Part shown: in pieces, positions 49,375 to 57,317 of the stretch | How the letters are laid out: every line of letters starts with the position of its first letter | Position numbering within the stretch: position 1 is the first letter of the stretch | Assembly (NCBI GenBank): GCA_964244585.1 | Contig: CAXTJM010000001.1 | Coordinates: 248,001-312,000 of the forward strand | Source of the DNA: LMUY01 sp964244585 | GTDB taxonomy: Bacteria; Pseudomonadota; Alphaproteobacteria; Acetobacterales; Acetobacteraceae | Direction of reading: 5' to 3' | Length of the DNA stretch: 64,000 nt | Notes under the pieces: generated by a model | What the model saw: the letters and a program-made list of their open reading frames with translations, nothing else | Databases searched by the model: none | Told to the model about the DNA's origin: nothing | Position numbers and translations under genes: made by a program

Positions 49375-50844
49375 ATGGCGATGGACGCGACGAGTTCAAC
49401 CACCGACGCGATGTCGGAGGCCGCGCGCCGCCGCGTCGTGGCCGCGATGCTCGTCTCCACCTTCATGGCCGCGGCGGAGGTCACGATCATCAGCACCGCC
49501 ATGCCAACGATCGTGGCGCGGCTGGGCGGGTTCAACCTGTTCACCTGGGCGTTCGGCATCTACCTGCTGGGCCAGGCCGTCACCACGCCGATCTACGGCC
49601 GGCTGGCCGACCTGTATGGCCGCCGGATCGTCTATCTCGGCAGCACAGCCCTGTTCCTGGCGGGCTCGCTGCTGTGCGGACTAGCCTGGAGCATGCCGGC
49701 GCTGATCGTTTTCCGCGCCATCCAGGGGCTGGGCGGCGGCGGGCTGGTGCCGCTGGCCACGATCATCATCGGCGACGTCTCACCCCCGGGCGGCCGGGCA
49801 CGGGCGCTCAGCTACGTCAGCGGCGTCTGGGGCATCGCCGCCATCGTCGGACCCATGCTCGGCTCGCTTTGCGTCGGCACGGTGGGATGGCCGTTCGTGT
49901 TCTGGATCAACCTGCCGGTCGGCGCCTTCACCATCATGCTGGTCTCGCGCCACCTGAAAGCCCCGGCGGCGCACGACGACGACGCGGGCATAGACGGCGC
50001 CGGCACGGCGTTGCTGGCCGCCGGCATCGGCGCCGGCATGGCCGGGCTGATCCAGTGGGACTCGCTCTCCGCCTGGATGCTCGCCGCCCTCTGGGCCGCC
50101 TGCGCCGCGTGCCTCGCCGGCTTCGCGGCACGGGAGAGGAAGGCAGCCCAGCCGATGCTCGCCGCCCACCTGCTGCGGCGGCCGGTGATCCTGGCTGCCA
50201 ACGCGTCCGGCCTGCTCTGCGGTGCGTTGATCATCGGTGCGACGGCATTCCTGCCCGCCTGGGTCCAAGGGGCGCTGGGGCGCAGTGCCTTGGCGGCCGG
50301 CTTCGTGCTGGGCCTGATGACGGTGAGCTGGACGGGCACCAGCATGAGCCTCGGCCGCCTGCATCGCCTGCCGATCCGGGCCGTGACGTTGGCCGGTGCG
50401 TTGGCGCTGTCCGGCGGGGGCGCGGGGCTGCTGATGCTGCCGCATGGTGGCTGGACCATGTTGCTGGTGGCGTGCGTCGTACTCGGCGCAGGGCTCGGCG
50501 GCAGCAGCTTCGCCTTCACCGTCGCAGTGCAAGCCGCCGTGTCGCAAGCCGACCGCGGCCGCGCCACCTCGCTGTTCTACTTCTCCCGCCTGGTCGGACA
50601 GGCGGTGGGGGCGGCGGGGTTCGGCGGCATCCTGAACGCCGGCCTGGCCACTGGCGGGGAAAACGCCCATGGCGCGCTGCGCGCGTTGATGGATCCCGCG
50701 GCCCGGGCCGGCCTGCCCGCCGGCGAACTGGCCCGCCTCGAATCCGTTCTCACCGGCGCGCTGCACGGCGTGTTCGGCGCGATCTTCGTCGTGGCGTTGC
50801 TGAGCCTGCCGGTCGCGCTGATCGTGCCGCGCCAGCGCGGCTGA
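49375..50844 (+). CDS. DHA2-family MFS drug transporter (EmrB/QacA-like)
   Basis: 489 residues; an ATG 6 nt downstream (49381) is an alternative start. Fourteen hydrophobic helices can be traced. VSTFMAAAEVTIISTAMPTI near the N terminus, GRLADLYGRRIVYLGS (signature A) near 85 and AIQGLGGGGLVPLATIIIGD near 115 are the DHA2 motifs. Exports drugs or toxic organics by proton antiport, or dipicolinate/other compounds in some. No regulator is next to it. Convergent with the Gfo/Idh gene, 6 nt apart. Confidence 0.92.
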   Translation: MAMDATSSTTDAMSEAARRRVVAAMLVSTFMAAAEVTIISTAMPTIVARLGGFNLFTWAFGIYLLGQAVTTPIYGRLADLYGRRIVYLGSTALFLAGSLLCGLAWSMPALIVFRAIQGLGGGGLVPLATIIIGDVSPPGGRARALSYVSGVWGIAAIVGPMLGSLCVGTVGWPFVFWINLPVGAFTIMLVSRHLKAPAAHDDDAGIDGAGTALLAAGIGAGMAGLIQWDSLSAWMLAALWAACAACLAGFAARERKAAQPMLAAHLLRRPVILAANASGLLCGALIIGATAFLPAWVQGALGRSALAAGFVLGLMTVSWTGTSMSLGRLHRLPIRAVTLAGALALSGGGAGLLMLPHGGWTMLLVACVVLGAGLGGSSFAFTVAVQAAVSQADRGRATSLFYFSRLVGQAVGAAGFGGILNAGLATGGENAHGALRALMDPAARAGLPAGELARLESVLTGALHGVFGAIFVVALLSLPVALIVPRQRG

Positions 50845-50850
50845 GGCGGG

Positions 50851-51987
50851 TCAGGGCAAACTCGTCCGCATCACCTCCGCCCGCGCTGCGGCCATGGGCG
50901 ATTGCAGCGCCAGCGTGACTTCCGTCACGTGCAGCGCCAGGTCCGGTCCCACCAGCGCCGGCGCGCCGCGCTCGATCTGCGCGGCCAGCTGGGCGATGCC
51001 GCGGCTGAAATCCATGCGGTGGCCGCCCTGCGTGCGCGGCACGCGACGGCCATGCGCCACGGGGAGCCGGCGGCCGATCAACAGCTTCGGCGCCAGGCCC
51101 GACACTTTCTTTTCCAGCTTGCGGGACAGCCGGGCGCCGAAGCCCATGCCGGTCGCCGAGATGCGCAGCGGGGTGTGGTACTCCCACACGTCCGGGATGG
51201 TCGCGACCCCGCGCTCCCCGATCACCCGCAGCGTGCGGTCGCTGGGCGCGATGATGGTGTTGGTCAAGCGCGCCACCACGCCGCCATCGAATTCCAGCAT
51301 GCCGATCGACAGGTCGGGGCTGGTGACGACGGCGCCGAGTTCGGCGCCCTTGTCCGGGATCAGGCAGGCGTTGAACGCGGTGACCCGGCGCACCGGGCCG
51401 AACAGCGCGACCAGCGGGCCGATCTGGTAGCCGGCATGTTCCATCGTGCAGCCGACCTCGAACTCGTCGCGGGCCGGCCAGGGCGCGCCGGACAGGCTGC
51501 GCCACGAGGCGTAGTCCAGCGCCGACACCATGCCGTCATCCATCTCCGCCTGGGCCAGCATCACTCGGCCAAGCCGCCCGGATGCCACTTCCCGCCCCAG
51601 GGCCTGCACCACGTCGCTGAGGTGGTTGCACGGCGCCGCGGCCAGCCCCAGCCCGCGGGATTTCGCCACCGCCACCAGTTCCCCCGCCTCCGCCATGGTC
51701 ATCGCCAGCGGCTTCTCGGAATAGACGTGGCGGCCCGCCTCCAGCGCGCGCAGGCTCACCTCGTGGTGGCTGCGCGGGTTGGTCAGGTTCACAACCAGCC
51801 CCACCCGTGCGTCCGCCAGCAGGGCGTCCAGGCTGGCGAAGGCGGGGACCTTGTGGAACGCGGTGAACGCCGCCAGCCGCGCCGGATCGCGGTCGAACAC
51901 GCCCAGCAGCGTCAGCCCTTCGAGGCCGGGCAAGGTCTGCATGTACATGTCCGCGACGTAGCCGCATCCGACGATGGCGATGTTCAT
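50851..51987 (-). CDS. Gfo/Idh/MocA-family oxidoreductase
   Basis: 378 residues from ATG at 51987 (MNIAIVGCGYVADMYMQTL). NAD(P)-binding Rossmann motif GCGYVA, the conserved EKP in VYSEKPLAMTMAEAG near 91-105, and EFEVGCTMEHAGYQIGPL near 187 typical of the C-terminal domain. Reduces or oxidises sugars, often UDP-sugar or inositol derivatives. Divergent from the epimerase gene, so the pair probably shares a promoter region at 51988-52080 and acts on the same sugar pathway of the polysaccharide locus. The exact substrate is unknown. Confidence 0.88.
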   Translation of the reverse strand: MNIAIVGCGYVADMYMQTLPGLEGLTLLGVFDRDPARLAAFTAFHKVPAFASLDALLADARVGLVVNLTNPRSHHEVSLRALEAGRHVYSEKPLAMTMAEAGELVAVAKSRGLGLAAAPCNHLSDVVQALGREVASGRLGRVMLAQAEMDDGMVSALDYASWRSLSGAPWPARDEFEVGCTMEHAGYQIGPLVALFGPVRRVTAFNACLIPDKGAELGAVVTSPDLSIGMLEFDGGVVARLTNTIIAPSDRTLRVIGERGVATIPDVWEYHTPLRISATGMGFGARLSRKLEKKVSGLAPKLLIGRRLPVAHGRRVPRTQGGHRMDFSRGIAQLAAQIERGAPALVGPDLALHVTEVTLALQSPMAAARAEVMRTSLP

Positions 51988-52080
51988 GGTGTCCGCACTA
52001 CCGCAAAAGCCATAAGACTTGTTTACCTGCGTGCAGGGTCCGGGCGGTATCGTGCCCGGGCAAACGCCATCGGTGGCAAC
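51988..52080. promoter_or_regulatory. Divergent promoter region of the Gfo/Idh and epimerase genes
   Basis: 93 nt with no ORF. A CCGGGC...GCCCGGG stem flanks GGTATCGT just upstream of the epimerase. No -35/-10 pair could be set with confidence. Confidence 0.3.
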
Positions 52081-53031
52081 ATGGATACGGTTCTGGTCAC
52101 AGGCGCGGCCGGCTTCATCGGCGGCCACGTGCTGCGCCATCTGTCGCGTGACCCGGCGCTTGCCGTCGTCGCCGCGACCCGCGACGGCCGCGACGGCTCC
52201 CGCCGCGCGGACCTGCGCGATGCGGCTGGGATACGGGCGGCGCTCGATGGCGTGACGGCGGTGGTGCATTGCGCCGTAGGCGACCGCCGCGTGACGGTGG
52301 ATGGCACCGCAGCCCTGTTGCGCGCCGCTGCGGGTGCGGGGGTGCGCCGGGTGGTGCACGTCAGTTCGGTCGCGGTCTACGGCCGCGCCATCGGGATCGT
52401 GCGGGAAGACGCGCCGCTGATCTCTCCCGATGGCAACGGCTACGCGGCCTGGAAGATGGCGGCCGAACAGGCATGCCTGGCGGAACCCGGGGTCGAGACG
52501 GTGCGGCTGCGCCCGGCCATCGTCTACGGGCCGGGTGGCACGCTATGGGTCTCCCGATTGGCGCGGCGCATCCGCGCTGGCCGCTGGGGGCTGTTCGGCG
52601 CAGCCGGTGAAGGGGTCTGCAACCTGGTGCACGTGTCCGATGTCGCGGCCGCCGTGTCGGCCGCCCTGGCCGCCCCCGCCGCCGGCGCCGCGTTCAACGT
52701 CAACGGGCCGGAGGCCGTGACCTGGAACGAGTGGTTCGCCCGGCTGGCGGCAGCGACCGGATCAAGACCGTTGCAGACCCTTTCGCCGCTGGCGTGGCGC
52801 ACCCGCTCCCTTGCCGCCCTGCCGCTGAAGGCGCTGGCGCGGGTACGACCCGGGATCGCCGCCGACTGGCTGCTCGGGGCGCCGGCCGCCAGCGAGCTGA
52901 CGCTGTTCGCACTGGCCGCCCGCTACCCGACCGACGCGGCCCAGGCGGCGCTCGGCTGGACGCCCGCGATCGGCATCGCGGAGGGGCTGGCCGACTCGGT
53001 GGCCTGGCTGCGGCAGGAGGGGCTGGCATGA
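52081..53031 (+). CDS. NAD-dependent nucleotide-sugar epimerase/dehydratase (extended SDR)
   Basis: 316 residues. MDTVLVTGAAGFIGGHVLRHL has the GxxGxxG NAD site; the catalytic serine is in VVHVSSVAVYG near 98-108 and the YxxxK pair in NGYAAWKMAAEQ near 120-131. LRPAIVYGPGG and NLVHVSDVAAAV are further SDR marks. Converts an NDP-sugar for the exopolysaccharide assembled by the neighbours. The next gene overlaps by ATGA, so translation is coupled. Confidence 0.9.
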   Translation: MDTVLVTGAAGFIGGHVLRHLSRDPALAVVAATRDGRDGSRRADLRDAAGIRAALDGVTAVVHCAVGDRRVTVDGTAALLRAAAGAGVRRVVHVSSVAVYGRAIGIVREDAPLISPDGNGYAAWKMAAEQACLAEPGVETVRLRPAIVYGPGGTLWVSRLARRIRAGRWGLFGAAGEGVCNLVHVSDVAAAVSAALAAPAAGAAFNVNGPEAVTWNEWFARLAAATGSRPLQTLSPLAWRTRSLAALPLKALARVRPGIAADWLLGAPAASELTLFALAARYPTDAAQAALGWTPAIGIAEGLADSVAWLRQEGLA

Positions 53032-54008
53032 CCGCACCGGTCGCCTCGGTGGTGATCTGCACCTACAACCGGCTCCGCATGTTGCAGGAGGCGGTCGAGA
53101 GCTGCCTTCGCGACGCCTCTGCCCGCGGCGCCGCGTTCGAGGTGGTGGTCGCCGACAACAGCCCCTCCGGCCATGCCCGGCAGTTCGCTGCCGGGCTGGC
53201 GGCGGCCGGGCACGCGGTACGCTGGGTGCATGCCTCGCCGCCCAACATCTCGGTCGCGCGCAACGCCGGGCTGCATGAGGCCGCCGCGCCGCTGGTGGCG
53301 TTCATGGACGACGACCTGGTCCTGGAGCCGGGCTGGCTGGACCATCTGCTGGACACATTGGACGGCAGCGGCGCCGACGTCGCGGTCGGCCCGGTGCGCC
53401 CGCGCTTTGCCGAAGGCGGCCCGCCGGCCTGGGACCCGGCGGGTAGCCGCTTCACCCGGGTGCTGCCGCTTGCCTCCGGCACGCCGCTGGTCGTGAGCGG
53501 TGCCGGACGCCAGCGGGGCTTCTCGATCAGCACCGCCTCCTCCCTGTGGCGCCGGGCCACCTGCTTCACCGATCCCGCGCCGTTCGACCCAGCGTTCGGC
53601 GCGTCCGGCGGGGAGGACCTGGACCTGTTCCTCCGCCTGGAGCGGCGCGGCCGGCGCTTCGTCTGGTGCGCCGAGGCGACCGTGTGGGAGACCATCCCCG
53701 CCGGTCGGACGGCGCTGCGCTACCAGGCGATGCGCGCGTACAGCGGCTCCCAGGTGTACACCGCCGCCTTCGTGCGCCATGCCGCCGCGCCGACCCGCAG
53801 TGCGGCGGACATCATGGTGCGCGGCGCCGTCCAGGCCATGGCCAACCTGGCGGGCTTGGCGGTGTCCGGCGCCTTGCGACCGCTGACGGGCGAGGCTGGG
53901 CGGCAGCGCAGGGTGCGCCACCTGCTGGGCACCGCCGCGGCAGCGGGTAAGCTGTTCTGGTGGCGCAAGATACCGCTGTACCACGTTGAAAAGGCGCCGC
54001 AAGCTTGA
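53028..54008 (+). CDS. Glycosyltransferase family 2
   Basis: 326 residues. GT-A fold: VASVVICTYNRLRMLQEAVESCL at the start, the donor-binding VAFMDDDLVLEPGWLDHLL near 86-103, and GGEDLDLFLRLERRG near 200, the ED motif. A C-terminal amphipathic stretch may attach it to the membrane. Paralogue of the GT2 at 57318-58232. Coupled to the epimerase upstream and wecG-like gene downstream. Confidence 0.9.
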   Translation: MTAPVASVVICTYNRLRMLQEAVESCLRDASARGAAFEVVVADNSPSGHARQFAAGLAAAGHAVRWVHASPPNISVARNAGLHEAAAPLVAFMDDDLVLEPGWLDHLLDTLDGSGADVAVGPVRPRFAEGGPPAWDPAGSRFTRVLPLASGTPLVVSGAGRQRGFSISTASSLWRRATCFTDPAPFDPAFGASGGEDLDLFLRLERRGRRFVWCAEATVWETIPAGRTALRYQAMRAYSGSQVYTAAFVRHAAAPTRSAADIMVRGAVQAMANLAGLAVSGALRPLTGEAGRQRRVRHLLGTAAAAGKLFWWRKIPLYHVEKAPQA

Positions 54009-54754
54009 CCGGGGATATCGAGGCGTTCGGCACGCATTTCTCGCCGCTCGACGGCCGGCAGGCCCTGGCCGCCATCACCGCCCGGCCGGTGGGGGCGCCG
54101 TTCGCCTATGTCTGCACGCCCAACGCCGTCCACGTGGTGAACTACGAGCGCGGGGAACCCCGTTTCCGCGCCGGCATCGACGGCGCGTGGCTGCGGCTAT
54201 GCGACAGCCGGGTGGTGGCCCGGCTGGCAGCTTCCTTGCTGCGGGTGCGGTTGCCCCTGGCGCTCGGCAGCGACCTCACGGTCGCGATGGTCAACACCGC
54301 CATCGCGCTAGACGACGCGGTCACCATTATCGGCGGCACCGACGAGATGGAACGCCGGCTGCGGGACCGGTTCGGCTGGCGGACCCTGGCGCGGCACGAT
54401 CCGCCCTTCGGGTTCATCGCCGACCCGGCGGAGGTGGATCGCTGCGTCGGGTTCGTGCTGGCCCATCCCGCCCGCTACGTGTTCCTTGCCTGTGGCGCGC
54501 CGCAATCCGAGTTGCTGGGCTGCCGCATCGTGCAGCGCGGCGGCGCAGTGGGCACCGGGTTGTGCATCGGTGCCTCGCTGTTGTTCGTCACCGGGCTGGA
54601 GCGGCGCGCCCCGGCGGTCATGCAACGGGCCGGGCTGGAATGGCTGCACCGGCTGATCCAGGAGCCCGGCCGCATGGGCGTTCGGCTGCGCAAGAGCCAG
54701 TTGCCGATCCTCCGGCTTGCACTGCGCACCGGGCTGGCACGGTTTCGGATCTAG
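54005..54754 (+). CDS. WecG/TagA/CpsF-family glycosyltransferase
   Basis: 249 residues starting at TTG, overlapping the GT2 stop (TTGA). GT26 hallmarks: TPNAVHVVNYERGEPRFRAGIDGAWLRLCDS near 39-70, VTIIGGTDE near 100, FLACGAPQSE near 162 and RRAPAVMQRAGLEWLHRLIQEP near 200-221. Family members transfer ManNAcA or ManNAc to lipid-linked intermediates. The usual DG(I/M)GVV is here DSRVV, a variation. Its stop TAG is part of the CTAG target site of the IS element that follows at once. Confidence 0.88.
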   Translation: MTGDIEAFGTHFSPLDGRQALAAITARPVGAPFAYVCTPNAVHVVNYERGEPRFRAGIDGAWLRLCDSRVVARLAASLLRVRLPLALGSDLTVAMVNTAIALDDAVTIIGGTDEMERRLRDRFGWRTLARHDPPFGFIADPAEVDRCVGFVLAHPARYVFLACGAPQSELLGCRIVQRGGAVGTGLCIGASLLFVTGLERRAPAVMQRAGLEWLHRLIQEPGRMGVRLRKSQLPILRLALRTGLARFRI

Positions 54755-55010
54755 GGTTTGTCGTCAATTGATGGGCTGATTGTGAGTCCGATCTGCCCCA
54801 TGGGCTGCGAAACCTCACCGACGCGCGCTGAGGTGGTTCCGTCGCGGCTATGATCAGCATCACTTCAAGGCACGCCATCTCATCAAAAACTTCTTCGCCA
54901 AGCTCAAGCAATTCAGAGCCATCGCGACACGCTATGACAAAACCAGCCGCAACTTCCTCGGCGCCATCCTCCTGGCCGCAGCTATCGTTTGGCTCAATTA
55001 ACGACAAACC
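54755..55010. mobile_element. 256-bp internally deleted IS5-family (IS427-like) element
   Basis: Ends are GGTTTGTCGTCAATTGA (54755-54771) and TCAATTAACGACAAACC (54994-55010), inverted repeats of 17 bp with one mismatch. CTAG lies on both sides (54751-54754, 55011-55014), consistent with a target duplication of the kind known for the IS427 group. Inside is only the C-terminal end of a transposase. The copy cannot encode a functional transposase and is MITE-like. Confidence 0.85.
54816..55001 (+). pseudogene. Transposase fragment, IS5/IS427 group (C-terminal ~60 residues)
   Basis: The frame ending at TAA 54999-55001 reads YDQHHFKARHLIKNFFAK from 54849 and continues KLKQFRAIATRYDKTSRNF and LLAAAIVWLN. 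These are the classical last residues of IS427-type DDE transposases, including the KARH...ENFF-type E region. The first two thirds of the gene, with the DD residues, are missing. Confidence 0.85.
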
Positions 55011-55014
55011 CTAG

Positions 55015-55228
55015 ACAAGCTTGCCCGGCGAATTCAGCAGACTGTCGATTGGGCAGCCTGCATGGATGCCTGCCGGTAAGGCAGCGTGACCAAGGTGATC
55101 GAGCTTGGCCCAGGCAACGCGCTGGCGCGCATGATGCAAGCGACAATGCCGGACGGCGATGCCCACAGCGTATCGGAGTTTATTCGCTGAAAGGCCTGGA
55201 GCACTGGCTGGAGACAAGCCGGGCCTGA
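55015..55228 (+). pseudogene. Remnant of a malonyl/acyl-transferase gene (FabD/MdcH-like)
   Basis: Reading from 55017: LARRIQQTVDWAACMDACR, then TAA at 55077-55079, then in the same frame GSVTKVIELGPGNALARMM and MPDGDAHSVSEF; after a frameshift near 55182 the match resumes as SLKGLEHWLETSRA to a TGA at 55226-55228. The VDWAACMDA...ELGPGNALARM...EFRSLKGLEHWL order is that of the C-terminal part of acyltransferase-domain proteins such as malonate decarboxylase epsilon. One nonsense codon and one frameshift make it a pseudogene; the 5' part is absent, cut at the IS junction. Confidence 0.7.
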
Positions 55229-55332
55229 TGGCCAATGACCGTGAAGCTGTGCGGATCAATCTATGACTGCCGTGGCGCCTTGAGCGGCGGCCAGCGCCCT
55301 TGTCGGGCAAATCGGCCCACTGGCGCAGGGAG
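55229..55332. other. Intergenic stretch without recognised content
   Basis: About 100 nt between the acyltransferase remnant and the hydrolase stop codon. No ORF, repeat or terminator with a T run was recognised; it may be further decayed coding sequence. Confidence 0.4.
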
Positions 55333-56427
55333 TCACCCTGTAAAGAACTGATGGAAATGGGAGATGACGAGGTCGGGTTGTTCCTCCGGAAGTAAGTGGC
55401 CACACGGCAGGGCGTGTCCTTCAAGAGCCGCTTGTGTCCTGGGGCGCCACGTGTCGAGTACGTTCCAGAGCTTGCCGATAGTCCCTTCGGCGCCCCAGAG
55501 TGCCAGCAACGGCGCTCGGATTTTATGTCCGGCCTTGTCGTCAGCGCGGTCCATCTCAAGGTCGATTCCTGCAGCAGCGCGGTAGTCTTCGCACACGGCG
55601 CGGATCGTGCCGTGGCAGCAATAGCAGCGGATATACTCCGCCATTGCCTCGGGCGTCACTGCACCTGGCGTCTTGCCCTGTACGGCCAAGTGGTCGCGAA
55701 GGTAGTAGCCAGGATCCAAGCTTATCAGGTGTTCCGGCATCGGTGCAGGCTGGATTTGCAGGAACCACCACACATACTTTGTCGCGAACTCTTTGCTGGT
55801 GTCGTCATACATCGTCAACGTCGGCGCGACATCGAGCACGGCGGCCTTCTGCACGGAGTCGGAGTGGTCCAGGCACATACGGTGTACCACGCGGCCGCCG
55901 CGATCATGTCCCGCCACCATGAAGGACGAATGGCCCAGTTGGCTCATGACTTCGACCATGTCCTGCCCCATGGCGCGGAACGAGTAGTCCTGGCTCTGTG
56001 GGCTGTAGCCAGGCTTTGACGAGTCGCCGTAGCCGCGCAGGTCCGGAAGGACGACGCGATAGCCGGCATCCACCAGGGCGGGAGCGACCTTGTGCCAGGT
56101 GACGTGCGTCTCGGGATGGCCATGGATGAGAAGGAGAGGCTGGCCATTGCCCTTGCTCAGCGTGCGGATGGTGGCACCGCTCGTCTGGATATCCTGCGAC
56201 TTGAAGCCGGGAAACAGGAACTCGCTCACGCCTTCAGGCTGGGCTGGCGGAGATTCGGGCAAGTCCGCACCGATTTGAGGAGTCGGCCGGGGACTTGGAA
56301 GCTCGTGCGCCAAGTTCGCTGGCGTGGGCGCAGGAGGTGTCTGCGCCTGTGCACGGCCGAGTACACCCGCAACGAAACTGGTCACTCCAAGTGCAGCAGT
56401 TACCCGCCGTCCTATGTCCGACGCCAT
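55333..56427 (-). CDS. Exported alpha/beta-hydrolase, haloacetate/fluoroacetate dehalogenase-like
   Basis: 364 residues from the ATG at 56427 (AGGGAG 8 nt upstream); an ATG at 56457 gives 10 more. The N terminus MASDIGRRVTAALGVTSFVA to AQA is a signal peptide, possibly Tat. A proline-rich linker precedes the hydrolase domain: LLLIHGHPETHVTWHKVAP (oxyanion), the nucleophile in VAGHDRGGRVVHRM near D175, LALWGAEGTIG, and the histidine in CGHLLPEEQPD. This order matches the fluoroacetate dehalogenase family. From remembered family alignments the fluoride-binding His-Trp pair reads Trp-Trp here, so another ester, epoxide or haloacid may be the substrate. An exported location is unusual for that family. 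Confidence 0.82.
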   Translation of the reverse strand: MASDIGRRVTAALGVTSFVAGVLGRAQAQTPPAPTPANLAHELPSPRPTPQIGADLPESPPAQPEGVSEFLFPGFKSQDIQTSGATIRTLSKGNGQPLLLIHGHPETHVTWHKVAPALVDAGYRVVLPDLRGYGDSSKPGYSPQSQDYSFRAMGQDMVEVMSQLGHSSFMVAGHDRGGRVVHRMCLDHSDSVQKAAVLDVAPTLTMYDDTSKEFATKYVWWFLQIQPAPMPEHLISLDPGYYLRDHLAVQGKTPGAVTPEAMAEYIRCYCCHGTIRAVCEDYRAAAGIDLEMDRADDKAGHKIRAPLLALWGAEGTIGKLWNVLDTWRPRTQAALEGHALPCGHLLPEEQPDLVISHFHQFFTG

Positions 56428-56507
56428 GGTCGTGACTCCCTGATGCAGGTAGACCATCTAAACGTCGTTTGTGAGACAAGGTTTCGCCCGAAATGGCTGG
56501 AGGATAA

Positions 56508-56522
56508 ATGGCGTATGCTTGA
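56508..56522 (+). promoter_or_regulatory. Four-codon leader ORF before the YoaK gene
   Basis: GGAGG is followed 4 nt later by ATG GCG TAT GCT TGA (M-A-Y-A-stop). The TGA overlaps the TTG start of the downstream gene in TTGA, so ribosomes ending here could re-start at once. No better ribosome site exists for the yoaK start itself. Confidence 0.45.
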
Positions 56523-57226
56523 AAAGAGTCGACATAGCTTTGGCTGAACACACGCGCGAGCGTGGTGCGGCGGTTGCGGCGAGCGCGCTGGCCACAGCCG
56601 CTGGCGGGGTGCTCGACGCGTGGGTCTACCTCGCGCACGGCCATGTTTTTGCAACCGCCCAGACCGGCAACGTCGTGCTGATGATGACTGCCGTGGCCAA
56701 CGGCGATTCCCTACAGGCGGTCAGTCACCTCACCTCCCTCATAACCTTCATCGCCGGGGTGTTCAGCTCGCGGCAGACAGGCAGCTTGCTCAAGAAAACG
56801 AGATTGAATTCACGCGACATCCGGCTTGGCTTCGAGTGCGTGCTGCTGACGGCACTCGGGCTCGTCGCGAACGACCTGTCTGATCACACCATAATCGCCT
56901 GTGTCGGCTTTATCGCCGGCGTCCAGATTACCAGCCTGTCTCACATCGGCGCATGGTCCTTCAACACGGGTATGACCACCGGCAACCTGCGCGGAGCCGT
57001 CAGCGCCTTGAGCAAGGCGCTCACCGGATCGGAGGAGGAGTGGGCACATGCGCTGGTAATGGGAGTGCTGTGCGCGACGTTCGGCGCCGGTGCCCTGACC
57101 GGAGCCTGGCTGACGCCGCGCCTCGGAGAACTGACGCTGTTGCCGGTTGCGGCGCTTGTCGCTGGAACGATTGCCGTGGCGCCGCGCGGGCTGGACCCGA
57201 TCCCTCGCTGGAAGGATTTGCGGTGA
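56519..57226 (+). CDS. YoaK family membrane protein (DUF1275)
   Basis: 235 residues from TTG at 56519; the frame is open to a GTG at 56471, and a TTG at 56543 is possible. Six helices. GGVLDAWVYLAHGHVFATAQTGNVVLM near 22-48 and AWSFNTGMTTGNLRGAV near 145 are the DUF1275 signature. Function unknown in most; some members are linked to stress or transport. Less GC-rich than the polysaccharide genes. Divergent from the hydrolase, which suggests a shared control region at 56428-56507. Confidence 0.85.
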   Translation: MKRVDIALAEHTRERGAAVAASALATAAGGVLDAWVYLAHGHVFATAQTGNVVLMMTAVANGDSLQAVSHLTSLITFIAGVFSSRQTGSLLKKTRLNSRDIRLGFECVLLTALGLVANDLSDHTIIACVGFIAGVQITSLSHIGAWSFNTGMTTGNLRGAVSALSKALTGSEEEWAHALVMGVLCATFGAGALTGAWLTPRLGELTLLPVAALVAGTIAVAPRGLDPIPRWKDLR

Positions 57227-57317
57227 CGCAGGCCATGCGGCAAAGCAGGCTTCAGCTCCCTGAACTAGACGCGATCGCCGTCGCAGAGGGGTGGGGTTCG
57301 TCATCAAGGCGCTGGCG

